Shown: in pieces, positions 46,158-53,602 of the stretch | Layout: the number at the start of each line of letters is the position of its first letter | Numbering within the stretch: the first letter of the stretch is position 1 | From: Bog-473 sp963755375 | Lineage (GTDB): Bacteria > Actinomycetota > Acidimicrobiia > Acidimicrobiales > RAAP-2 | Assembly (NCBI GenBank): GCA_963755375.1 | Contig: CAVWKG010000016.1 | Location: forward strand, 1,240,001 to 1,304,000 | Direction of reading: 5' to 3' | DNA: 64,000 nt | Notes under the pieces: model-generated | Database searches by the model: none | Told to the model about the DNA's origin: nothing | The model's input: the letters and a program-made list of their open reading frames with translations, nothing else | Program-made: the position numbers and the translations under genes

Positions 46158-47640
46158 TCATGCGGGTAGTTCTCCGATGCAGAGGTGCTTGATCTCCTGG
46201 AAGGCGCGGATGCCCTCGACACCCCGCTCCCTGCCGAGACCGCTCTGCTTGTAACCACCGCTCGGGGCATAGGCACTGAACAGCGACGTGTTGACGTTGA
46301 CCGCCCCGGTCCGGATCCGGCGCGCCAAGGACGTCGCCGTGGCCACATCGGCCCCGTAGACCTGTCCAGACAACCCGTACGGGCTGTCGTTGGCTATCCG
46401 GACGGCATCGTCGATGTCGCTGTACCCGATCACCGTCGAGGACAGGACCGAAGATCTCCTCCTGGGCTGCCGGATTCGAATTGTCAGGGACGTCGAGCAC
46501 GGTCGGTTCGAAGTAGTAGCCACGCTCCAGACCAGAGGGTCTCCCGCCGCCGACGACGACCTTCGCTCCGTGTTCCTCGGCCTGCGCCACAATGCGCTCG
46601 CAACGCTCGCGCTGGGCGGCCGTGATCAGCGGGCCCATCACGGCCGATTGGTCACTGGGCGGCCCGACGGTGATGGCGGCGTAGGCGGCGCTCGACCGCC
46701 TGGAGCACCTCGTCCTTCTGATCGTGCGGCACCAGCATCCTGGTCGCCGCCACACAGGCCTGCCCCGCCGTCATAGCGATGACCTGCGAGGCACCGGCGG
46801 CCACACGATGCAGCGCATCGGCAAGGTAGATCTGCGCAGACTTGCCACCGAGCTCCAGGGCGACACGCTTCACGGTCGGAGCAGCCTGCGCAAGGATCCG
46901 TCGGCCGACTGCCGTCGAGCCCGTGAACGACACCATGTCGACCGCCGGGTGGGTGGTGAGCAGTTCAGCGGCGGCCGCGCCGGGCTCAATCACCACACTC
47001 AACACGCCTGCGGGCAGCCCGGCCGCCTCGGCGGCAGAGCCGAAGGCCAACGAGGAGATCGGCGTGAGCGGGCTCGGCCGCAGAATGACCGAGTTCCCGG
47101 CCATCAATGCGGCGATCAGTTTCTGAAACGCCATGATGATCGCCCCGTTGTAGGGCGTGATCGCAACGACGACGCCCACCGGCTCGTGTCGCCGAAGGCT
47201 GAGCGCCACCCGGCCGCGCAGCAGCTCATCGGTCGGCACCGGGTTCGGCTCCTCGTGGGACAAGGGCTAGGTAGAGATCGATGGTATTGCGGCCAAGCAT
47301 CAGTCCGGCCGCGTACTGGGCGAACTCTGCGAACAAGAGAGGCTGCCCGGCCTCGGCCACCATGGATGCCACCAGGGGCTCGTGCAGTGTTTCGAGGTGG
47401 TCGAGGAGGAGCGCCCAGGATGCGACCCCGTTCCCGTGCCGGGAGATCCGCCCAGACGCCTTGATCGAAGCTCCGGCGGGCTTCGGTCACGGCCCGGCCT
47501 ACTTCCTCAATCGGGGTGGCCGTGAGCTCGGTGACAAGAGACTCGTCCGCGGGGTTCTCGACGGCGAAGGTTTCGACACCCTCGACCCACTGTCCGGCGA
47601 CGAAGGAGCGCCGCTCTTCAAGGATCCCCCCCTCAGCCAC
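46158..47640 (-). pseudogene. Aldehyde dehydrogenase, frameshifted
   Basis: About 490 aa in four or more frames: RRSFVAGQWVEGVETFAVENPADE; VVAITPYNGAIIMAFQKLIAALMAGNSVILRPSP; VALELGGKSAQIYLADA with the general-base Glu and GQACVAATRMLVP with the nucleophilic Cys; GYYFEPTVLDVPDNSNPAAQEEIFGPV; APSGGYKQSGLGRERGVEG. Breaks near 47430, 47270, 46690 and 46445. It turns an aldehyde into an acid with NAD(P)+. GTG 47640 is the likely start, 22 bases after a perfect palindrome. Confidence 0.78.
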
Positions 47641-47662
47641 GCGGCTCGTCCAAGGCGGCGAC

Positions 47663-47679
47663 GTAGAACATAGTTCTAC
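47663..47679. promoter_or_regulatory. 17-bp palindromic operator before the aldehyde dehydrogenase gene
   Basis: GTAGAAC-ATA-GTTCTAC. The inner TAGAAC/GTTCTA arms equal those of the KstR steroid-regulator site of mycobacteria, but the spacer is 3 bases here and 2 in KstR sites. It lies in the promoter position of the aldehyde dehydrogenase-to-DUF35 gene series. Confidence 0.5.
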
Positions 47680-47834
47680 CATTTCAAAGAACGTCGCAGC
47701 CGTCAAGTGTTCGCGGCGGACATTGTCTCGTCGGATACCGCCCGGTTTGTACTTCACGGGTCAAACCCGCAGCCCCAAATCAGCCGGTTACCTGGAGAAC
47801 GCGGCCTCTGCAGCCAGGACCAGGAGGGTGACCA

Positions 47835-47945
47835 ATGACAGCAAAATCCGAATCCGTGGAATTTCTGTGGGATCTCACCGACATTCGGGCAGTCTTCGGG
47901 TCATCTACTCAGCGGTTCCGTGCGGACTTCTTCGGCGCCGTCTGA
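47835..47945 (+). CDS. Possible 36-aa protein
   Basis: An ATG behind a perfect GGAGGG with good spacing opens 36 codons (ESVEFLWDLTDIRAVFG, then FRADFFGAV). It is the only plus-strand gene candidate in this half of the island and ends 3 bases before the end of the convergent hypothetical gene. No family is recognised. It may be a true small protein, a leader, or chance. Confidence 0.3.
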   Translation: MTAKSESVEFLWDLTDIRAVFGSSTQRFRADFFGAV

Positions 47946-47947
47946 AG

Positions 47948-48709
47948 TCAGGGTAGGAACCGGTCCCACTCGTAGGCGACCAGGCTGTGAAAGGGGGCGG
48001 CGAGGAGTGGCTCGTTGCCAGATGTCGACCAGCGCTCCTCGAGTCGAGGTCGAAGGCGGTCGGCCACCTCTGCGGGTTCGTCGTCGAGAAAGAGATAGCT
48101 GACATGAAGGCCCGAATTGTCCCGGGTGGTGAAGGGGGGTTCGAGCGGTTCTGCCCCTCCCCACCAGGCGCCCCCCACGCCCGGAACGTCGAGCAGATCG
48201 GCAATAGGGGTCCCGCCGCGTTCGATCATGAAGTAGACGCCCTTGGCCGACCACCAGGGCAGGACGTCGGCGCCGACCTTGATCCGGGGGGCGGCGGCGA
48301 TCCCATCGACTCTGTAGACACCGCGTTCAACCAGCGGCAGCAGGTACGGGGCCCGCCCTGCATTTCGGAGTGCGGTGTTCAGTTCGTTGAAGCTGTCCAT
48401 GGCGGAGAGATCCGTGAAGAAGTAGCTCTGGAGGTGGTCGGCCTCGTCATAACGTTCATGGCTCGCTGCTCGTGCGGCCCGGCACGCCGGGGTTGAGACC
48501 ATCCGGAAGGAGGCCCGGAGTTGAGCCAGACGGTGCTGCTCGGGCCGGTGGTCGAGTGAGTGCCACTCGAGATAGTCCGCGTCGAGGCCGTCGGGGTGCC
48601 GCTTGGAGAGCGACGTATAGATGGTTGTGACGTCGGTCCGGCCCGTTGCCAAAATCTCCGGACATTCGTCAGATGCGGCTCCTACAAGAGCGGATACGTT
48701 ACCCATCAT
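47948..48709 (-). CDS. Uncharacterised protein, probable dimeric alpha-beta barrel
   Basis: A 253-aa soluble protein with two similar halves: TTIYTSLSKRHPDGLDADYLEWHSLDHRPEQHRL (about 28-61) and a second half with WSAKGVYFMIERGG and LHVSYLFLDDEPAEVADRL. The motif EWHSLDHRPEQ recalls EthD/Dabb-type barrels seen in catabolic clusters. No catalytic function can be given. Its start ATG-ATG follows a 19-bp tandem duplication that contains the GAGGA ribosome-binding site. Confidence 0.65.
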   Translation of the reverse strand: MMGNVSALVGAASDECPEILATGRTDVTTIYTSLSKRHPDGLDADYLEWHSLDHRPEQHRLAQLRASFRMVSTPACRAARAASHERYDEADHLQSYFFTDLSAMDSFNELNTALRNAGRAPYLLPLVERGVYRVDGIAAAPRIKVGADVLPWWSAKGVYFMIERGGTPIADLLDVPGVGGAWWGGAEPLEPPFTTRDNSGLHVSYLFLDDEPAEVADRLRPRLEERWSTSGNEPLLAAPFHSLVAYEWDRFLP

Positions 48710-48743
48710 CAGGCTTCCTCATTGTCATCAGGCTTCCTCATTG
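48706..48743. repeat. 19-bp tandem duplication at a gene start
   Basis: Two adjacent identical 19-bp units (48706-48724 and 48725-48743). On the minus strand each reads CAATGAGGAAGCCTGATGA, so the ribosome-binding site and an ATG are duplicated. Confidence 0.9.
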
Positions 48744-48769
48744 CCTACGTTCTTTCCGAGAGCGCGCCA

Positions 48770-49534
48770 CTACGACAACGTTGTGCGGCCGCCGTCGACG
48801 GCCAGGGTCTGGCCGGTGATGAACGTCGACTCGTGCGAGAGCAGGAAGAGCGAGGCGTAAGCCACCTCCCAGGCTGTACCCCGGCGCCCAAGCGGAACGG
48901 GGATGTTCTCTCTGCCCGGCATGTTGCGATCACCGTCACGGCCGATCCCGGTGTCGATCATCCCCAACATCACGATGTTCGCCCTAATGGCGTCATCCTT
49001 TCGGGCGATCGCCGTCGCTCGAACCAGGGCAGAGAGCCCGGCCTTCGACGCGTCGTAAGCGATCATCCGCCCGATACCTCGAACCGCGCCGATCGAAGAA
49101 ATGAACACAATCGATGAGCCTGGCTCCATCTCGGGCAGCGCAGCACGAGCGGTCAACATCGCTCCGCGCAGGTTTACGTCCAACGTGATGTCCCATGCCT
49201 CGGGGGTGTTCTCTTCGAAGCCCACCGGCCCAGAGATCCCCACGTTGTAGACAAGTCCGTCGATGCCGCCGAGCTGACGCTGCGCGGCAGTGATCATCTC
49301 CTCGATGCTCTCCGGTTCTAGAACGTCGGCCACCAAGGTTTCGGCGATGCCACCGTCGGCCCGGATCAACTGAACGGTGTCGTCGGCCGAAGCCTCATCT
49401 CGATCCGCCACGACGACATGGGCTCCCTCGCGGCCGAGGAGAACAGCTAAGGCCCGACCGTTGCCAATGGGCTGATCCTCAAGCTGGAAGTCGGTTTGGC
49501 CCGCGCCAACGATCAAGACCCGTCGTCCCACCAT
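48770..49534 (-). CDS. SDR-family oxidoreductase
   Basis: A 254-aa short-chain dehydrogenase with an unusual N terminus (VLIVGAGQTDFQLEDQPIGNGRALAVLL, where the cofactor loop is stretched), VVVADRD after strand 2 (NAD preference), YNVGISGP, catalytic Ser in VFISSIGAVRG and YDASKAGLSAL (Tyr-x3-Lys). The end SHESTFITGQTLAVDGGR is normal. The long glycine loop could change cofactor binding. Its start overlaps the DUF1330 gene by 22 bases, so both are in one operon. Confidence 0.85.
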   Translation of the reverse strand: MVGRRVLIVGAGQTDFQLEDQPIGNGRALAVLLGREGAHVVVADRDEASADDTVQLIRADGGIAETLVADVLEPESIEEMITAAQRQLGGIDGLVYNVGISGPVGFEENTPEAWDITLDVNLRGAMLTARAALPEMEPGSSIVFISSIGAVRGIGRMIAYDASKAGLSALVRATAIARKDDAIRANIVMLGMIDTGIGRDGDRNMPGRENIPVPLGRRGTAWEVAYASLFLLSHESTFITGQTLAVDGGRTTLS

Positions 49535-49932
49535 GCGACCTCGACCGGGAGCAAGGCCGAGCGCTTCGCCGGGGAGGCCTCCCCTTTTTCACTGGCTCCC
49601 GGCGAGGGATACACAAGCAAGTTAGCCGGGTTCTTCGGAACGAATCCGGAAGCGATGAGGACGTTGCACTCGGCGGCAGCCCTGCGAAGGTTGTGTGCTT
49701 CCTGAACCGTCTTCGACTCGTACCAATGCCGAGCGACCTCCGGCGACTCGAATTCCATGATGGCCAGCCGGCTGCCGTCTTCCCAGGTTCCCTCACGCAC
49801 CTCGTAATCCGCGTCGACGACAAGCATTTTGGCGCCGTGCTCGACGAGGGAGTCGTAGGTGACAGCTCCGTGCGCGGCCATCCCGGCAGGGTCGTGGATG
49901 ACCTCGGTCATGATTACATAACCCTTGGGCAT
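49513..49932 (-). CDS. DUF1330-type small protein
   Basis: A 139-aa protein: KGYVIMTEVIHDPAGMAAHGAVTYDSLVEHGAKMLVVD and LAIMEFESPEVARHWYESKTVQEAHNLRRAAAECNVLIASGF match the DUF1330 dimeric alpha-beta barrel. The C-terminal 25 residues are extra. The family's function is not known; many members are in degradation operons. It is followed by an SDR gene and lies downstream of the TauD/Rieske pair. Confidence 0.82.
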   Translation of the reverse strand: MPKGYVIMTEVIHDPAGMAAHGAVTYDSLVEHGAKMLVVDADYEVREGTWEDGSRLAIMEFESPEVARHWYESKTVQEAHNLRRAAAECNVLIASGFVPKNPANLLVYPSPGASEKGEASPAKRSALLPVEVAWWDDGS

Positions 49933-49973
49933 ACCTCTCCTGTCCCGATTCGTTTCGGATCTGTCACCGCGGG

Positions 49974-50816
49974 CTACCGGATCAGCTCAGTGCCGAAGAT
50001 GTTGGTCCGCAGCATCTCGCGGGGTGACCCTGCCGGATAGGGAGTGGCCCGATGCATCACACCCGTGTTGTCCCAGATGACGGTGTCTCCGACGGACCAG
50101 TGGTGGCTGTACACGAACTCGGCCTTCGTTGCTCGGTCCATGAGCTCGTCGAGCAGTGCTCGACTCTCCTCGGGGTCCATGTCAACGACGTGGTCTGCAT
50201 GGGCACTGATGAGCAGTGACTTGCGCCCTGATTCATGTGTCCACACCAGGGGGTGGACCGAAGTCGGCCTGGCCCGCCAGCCCTGTATCTGTTCGGGCGT
50301 GGGGTCTGGGTAGACCAGCCGCTGCGACGCTTCGAGAGAATGGAGGACTCTGAGTGAGGCGAAATGCTCCTTCTCGTCATCGGTGAGGGCCTCATAGGCT
50401 GCATAGGTACTGGCGAACTGCGTCTCTCCGCCCGACTCCGCTACCGCCTTGGCGCTCAGGACTGAGGCCTTCTGGGGCGGCTCACCGTGGAGCGGCGTGC
50501 ATCCGTCAATGTGCCAGTGGAACGTGCCTTTGAGGTATTCAGCCGATGAATTTTTGGTGGCATCCCGCGTGACTCTGTAGATGCCGGCAACGGGGTGGTG
50601 GCCATCTGAATAGTCCAGCTCTCCCATTCGCTGGCAGAAGGCAACCTGGGTCTCGGGATCGAGATCGAGGTCACGGAACACGAGGACGCCGTTTTCCTCG
50701 AGTGCGTCCATGACGGCGGCAACGATCGACTCGTCCTGCAGGAGTTTATCCTGTTCAATGCCGGTGACTTCGGCGCCGATCGTCTTCGTCGTCGGCGTGA
50801 CAACGAGGGCGCTCAC
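49974..50816 (-). CDS. TauD/TfdA-family Fe(II)/2-oxoglutarate dioxygenase
   Basis: A 280-aa enzyme. His102-x-Asp104 in TFHWHIDGCTP and the distal His in GVMHRATPYPAG bind iron; the following Arg near REMLRTN binds 2-oxoglutarate. Relatives hydroxylate taurine, phenoxyacetates or alkyl sulfates, releasing sulfite, phenol or sulfate. The stop-start overlap of 4 bases with the Rieske oxygenase gene shows that they are coupled and probably act on linked substrates. Confidence 0.9.
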   Translation of the reverse strand: MSALVVTPTTKTIGAEVTGIEQDKLLQDESIVAAVMDALEENGVLVFRDLDLDPETQVAFCQRMGELDYSDGHHPVAGIYRVTRDATKNSSAEYLKGTFHWHIDGCTPLHGEPPQKASVLSAKAVAESGGETQFASTYAAYEALTDDEKEHFASLRVLHSLEASQRLVYPDPTPEQIQGWRARPTSVHPLVWTHESGRKSLLISAHADHVVDMDPEESRALLDELMDRATKAEFVYSHHWSVGDTVIWDNTGVMHRATPYPAGSPREMLRTNIFGTELIR

Positions 50817-52081
50817 GAAGCGTCACCGACATCGTCAAGCTCCAAGTCACGCCACGACTCGTCCGGTCCGAGGACGGCATCGTAGGGATCCGGAATGCGA
50901 ACGGTGTCCAGACCCCGCGCGCTCCCCGGAGGGAGCTCGCCCCTCTCGTAGGCTGCAAGAGCTTCGAGGAGAAGAAGTCGGGCGTTGGCGACGGCGCCGT
51001 CACTGGCCGAGAGATTGTCCTTGGAGCGGTCGACGATCGGCCCCATGCTCACCTGCACCACGGAGTCCTCGTCGACCACGCTGCGATCAAATCCCGAGTG
51101 GTGACCAGCGTCCATGAGTGCCCGGTCCTGGCCCCAACGGTTGGACCGGTCACCGCTGACCGTCGAGAAGTTGCGTGGGTCCGGATCGAAGTCCTCCCGC
51201 ACCGCTCCGAAGTCCTTCTGGGACACCGGCGCTGTGCCATAGCTCCCAAAGAACAAGAGGTGATGGGTGTCGTCGACCGGCGCAAAAGCGAAGACGTGAA
51301 ATCTGTCGATGAAGCCGGTGGCAGCAACGATCACGAGCGGGAAGAAGAAGTTCGTCACCCTGGCGTATGTCTTTCCATCGTCCTGCTTGCGCAGCGAGGC
51401 AGCTCGCATCCCGAAAGGGGCTTCGCCCACCTCGTACGTCGGGATCTTGGTGAAGGCGACGGTCGCTTTGCCCTCGTCCATCGAATCGCTCTTTTCGTCG
51501 ATGACTTTACGAGTCCAGCTCTGGTGGAGGATCCCCGCGTGAACAGAGTCCAGGCCACCTTCGAGCGCTTGGAGCCAGTTGACAGGAAGGATCGAGAAGG
51601 TCACCGCTGTTTTGTTCCCGTGTTCGGCCGTAAATGGGAGGTCCGGGAACCGAGGCGGATCGATGCCGCCCAGCCATACCCAGGCGATGTTTCCCGCCTC
51701 GTGCACCGGGAAGTGGGTGACCCGGATGCTGGCGCAGAAGCGGTCATGCCGGACGACTTGGGTCGGTGCCTCGACCACCGCGCCCGACACGTCGGTCTTC
51801 CAGCCGTGATAGATGCAGCGAAGCCCATCGCCCTCCACGTGCGCCAAGAGGAGTGATGCCTGTCGATGGGGGCATGCCTCGGCGAGAAACCCGATCCGGC
51901 CGTCAGCCGCACGCCAGGACGCAAAATTCTCACCTAAAAGTCGGACGGCCGTCGGTGCCTCTCCTGCCACGAGGTTGTCCGAGAGGGCGAACGGGATCCA
52001 ACAATTCTCCCGGATGAGCTTGCCCATCGGGGCATCGCCCTCGACGCGGGTGATGAGCTCGTTCTCTTCGCGAGTCACCAT
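50813..52081 (-). CDS. Rieske non-heme iron oxygenase, large subunit
   Basis: A 422-aa protein. The Rieske [2Fe-2S] ligands are Cys70, His72, Cys89, His92 (CPHR and CIYHGW). The catalytic domain has the iron motif in LEGGLDSVHAGILHQ. It hydroxylates or demethylates a ring compound using electrons from a reductase not present in the window. Start ATG 52081 is behind GAGAGGAA. The perfect palindrome at 52139-52160 lies just upstream; a TetR gene precedes it. Confidence 0.9.
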   Translation of the reverse strand: MVTREENELITRVEGDAPMGKLIRENCWIPFALSDNLVAGEAPTAVRLLGENFASWRAADGRIGFLAEACPHRQASLLLAHVEGDGLRCIYHGWKTDVSGAVVEAPTQVVRHDRFCASIRVTHFPVHEAGNIAWVWLGGIDPPRFPDLPFTAEHGNKTAVTFSILPVNWLQALEGGLDSVHAGILHQSWTRKVIDEKSDSMDEGKATVAFTKIPTYEVGEAPFGMRAASLRKQDDGKTYARVTNFFFPLVIVAATGFIDRFHVFAFAPVDDTHHLLFFGSYGTAPVSQKDFGAVREDFDPDPRNFSTVSGDRSNRWGQDRALMDAGHHSGFDRSVVDEDSVVQVSMGPIVDRSKDNLSASDGAVANARLLLLEALAAYERGELPPGSARGLDTVRIPDPYDAVLGPDESWRDLELDDVGDAS

Positions 52082-52138
52082 TGCTCGTTCCTCTCTTGCC
52101 CCCACCGTTCACGGAGCTGCCCAGCGGCGGAGTCAGAT

Positions 52139-52160
52139 TATTTCGTCAAGTGACGAAATA
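52139..52160. promoter_or_regulatory. 22-bp perfect palindrome, TetR operator
   Basis: Arms TATTTCGTCA and TGACGAAATA around AG, 58 bases before the Rieske oxygenase start and 28 bases after the TetR gene. Arm length and place mark it as the operator of the Rieske-TauD operon. Confidence 0.7.
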
Positions 52161-52187
52161 CAACCGGCTGAGCCTTATGATGCGTTG

Positions 52188-52778
52188 TCAGGGGGCGGTA
52201 AACCGATCACCCTCGATATCGCGGATGCAGCGTTCGACGAATTCGACGACCTCTATATGACCGATGCCCAGGTCGAAAGCATTCTCGGTAATGAGAAATC
52301 GAGAGACGGCACTTAGGAGGAGAACGATGGCCTTGGGGGAACTGGAAGCACCAACGGAGTCGGATGCCGTGATGACGCCAGCAAGCGCGGCGAGTTGAGC
52401 GCGCCGGAAAGCGCGAGACGATTCAGCGATCTCGGCTCGGATTGCCTTGCGGTGGTTGGCCAGCGCGATGAACTCAGTGTTGAGGTCTCCGTTCGAGCGG
52501 TCCATCAACAGATCCCAGAAGGCCCAGAGCGGCTGAGGCGAGGCAAGCACTGCCTCTTGTCGCGCCAAGCTTCGAGTGGCTCCCCGGCGAAACAACTCGA
52601 TGAACAGGTTGTCCATCGTGTCGAAGTAGTAGTGGATGGCGTTGGGAACACCCGCCCTGCTGGCGATCCGTCGAGAAGTGACCGCCGCATAGCCCTCCTC
52701 GAGCATTAGCGCCTCGGCGGCATCAAGGAGTGCTGTTCGGGTCGCTGAATCATCATTCGACCTTCGCCGTCCTGGCAT
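52188..52778 (-). CDS. TetR-family regulator
   Basis: A 196-aa regulator: helix-turn-helix TALLDAAEALMLEEGYAAVTSRRIASRAGVPNAIHYYFDTMDNLFIELF at residues 13-61, helical C-terminal domain. The frame is open upstream, but ATG 52778 with GAGGAG five bases before it is the best start. It is the last gene before the right end of the island and most likely controls the Rieske-TauD-DUF1330-SDR genes through the 22-bp palindrome. Confidence 0.87.
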   Translation of the reverse strand: MPGRRRSNDDSATRTALLDAAEALMLEEGYAAVTSRRIASRAGVPNAIHYYFDTMDNLFIELFRRGATRSLARQEAVLASPQPLWAFWDLLMDRSNGDLNTEFIALANHRKAIRAEIAESSRAFRRAQLAALAGVITASDSVGASSSPKAIVLLLSAVSRFLITENAFDLGIGHIEVVEFVERCIRDIEGDRFTAP

Positions 52779-53145
52779 CGCTCTCCTCATCCGGGTCGCA
52801 CTACAACGTCCTGCGTGGATCGTTCCACACAGGATCACCGCACCCGGAGAGCTGCCGCTGCGGCCAATTCCTTCGATGGAGAGCGCTCGGCGACCCCCTT
52901 CGCCGTCTTGCGAAATGGATTCGCCGGACAAACCTCGCGTTCGGTGCGGGATAAACCGGATCTCTCCATCGTCTGTGGATGAACGCAATCGATGGCTGAG
53001 GTGCGAACAGTGTTCTGGTCGCCGAACACGCCGCTGCTCTTAGAGGCGCGGAGTCTCCATCGGGAGACGAAGGGCGTCAATAATTTCGTGGGATGAAGTT
53101 ATGAGAACCCGGGACTCTGAGCGAACCCAGGACCAGCGGAAAATC

Positions 53146-53180
53146 CCCACTATCGCAAACCCACTATCCGCCCCACTATC
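53146..53180. repeat. Three direct repeats CCCACTATC
   Basis: Starts at 53146, 53160 and 53172, spacing 14 and 12 bases, 100-135 bases inside the right attachment site. Probably binding sites for the integrase or an excision factor. Confidence 0.5.
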
Positions 53181-53197
53181 TCAGCGATATGGGGCCG

Positions 53198-53209
53198 CGA
53201 TACGCTTAA
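53198..53209. repeat. Right-end copy of the integrase arm-like site
   Basis: CGATACGCTTAA followed by TC-CAAT; the left copy at 17181 is CGATACACTTAA followed by TCAAT. One mismatch in 12. Confidence 0.5.
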
Positions 53210-53279
53210 TCCAATAGACAGGTCAAAGACGGAATAGCAGTTCAGCGGACGTATACGGACGCTCTAGACTCCCCTGACT

Positions 53280-53330
53280 CGGACTCTTAATCCGCAGGTT
53301 TCGGGTTCGAATCCCGAGGGGCGCACTCGA
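53280..53330 (+). repeat. attR, 51-bp direct repeat
   Basis: Identical to 17037-17087. It contains the 3' part of tRNA-Lys without the 5' half, so no second tRNA is made. Confidence 0.92.
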
Positions 53331-53602
53331 GCGGCGGAAAAGTCCTGATCAGGATGCGTTTCCGGAAGCGCGTCCTCTTCGTCGGAAGGGCGCCGTGCGC
53401 GCTGCGTGCGCGAAGGTGGGCTGTCTCTTTGTTCGTCAGCGATACCAAGTCCGCTTGCCATTAGGCGGGCCGTGGACGTTCGGGCAATCCAACGGACCGG
53501 TCGTAATTTGGTCCGATGACTCCTCACTCCCTACCTCGGGGTTGGAACCGGGGACGTCGACAAGTGCCGCCATGTGCGGATCCCCCAAGGACCTGAATCC
53601 CG

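Larger units (their letters stand above)
52779..53279. other. Right end region of the island without genes
   Basis: About 500 bp with no supported gene. It holds GAACAGTGTTC (53005-53015), a hairpin GTCTCC-ATCG-GGAGAC (53053-53068), three CCCACTATC repeats and the arm-like site CGATACGCTTAA. Confidence 0.5.
17037..53330. mobile_element. 36.3-kb integrative element in tRNA-Lys with catabolic cargo
   Basis: It is bounded by a perfect 51-bp direct repeat of the tRNA-Lys 3' part. A tyrosine recombinase gene is beside the intact tRNA at the left end. Integrase-arm-like sites lie near both ends. There are no conjugation, replication or phage structural genes, so it is a genomic island or a mobilisable element rather than a phage. 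The cargo is almost only catabolic enzymes, solute-binding proteins and TetR regulators. The integrase is disrupted, so the element is probably now fixed. Confidence 0.85.

Noticed and set aside
17037..53330. Prophage
   Set aside because: No capsid, terminase, portal, tail, lysis or phage replication genes; only the integrase and attachment sites.
53280..53330. A second tRNA-Lys gene
   Set aside because: Only the anticodon-to-3' part is present; the acceptor 5' strand and D arm are missing.
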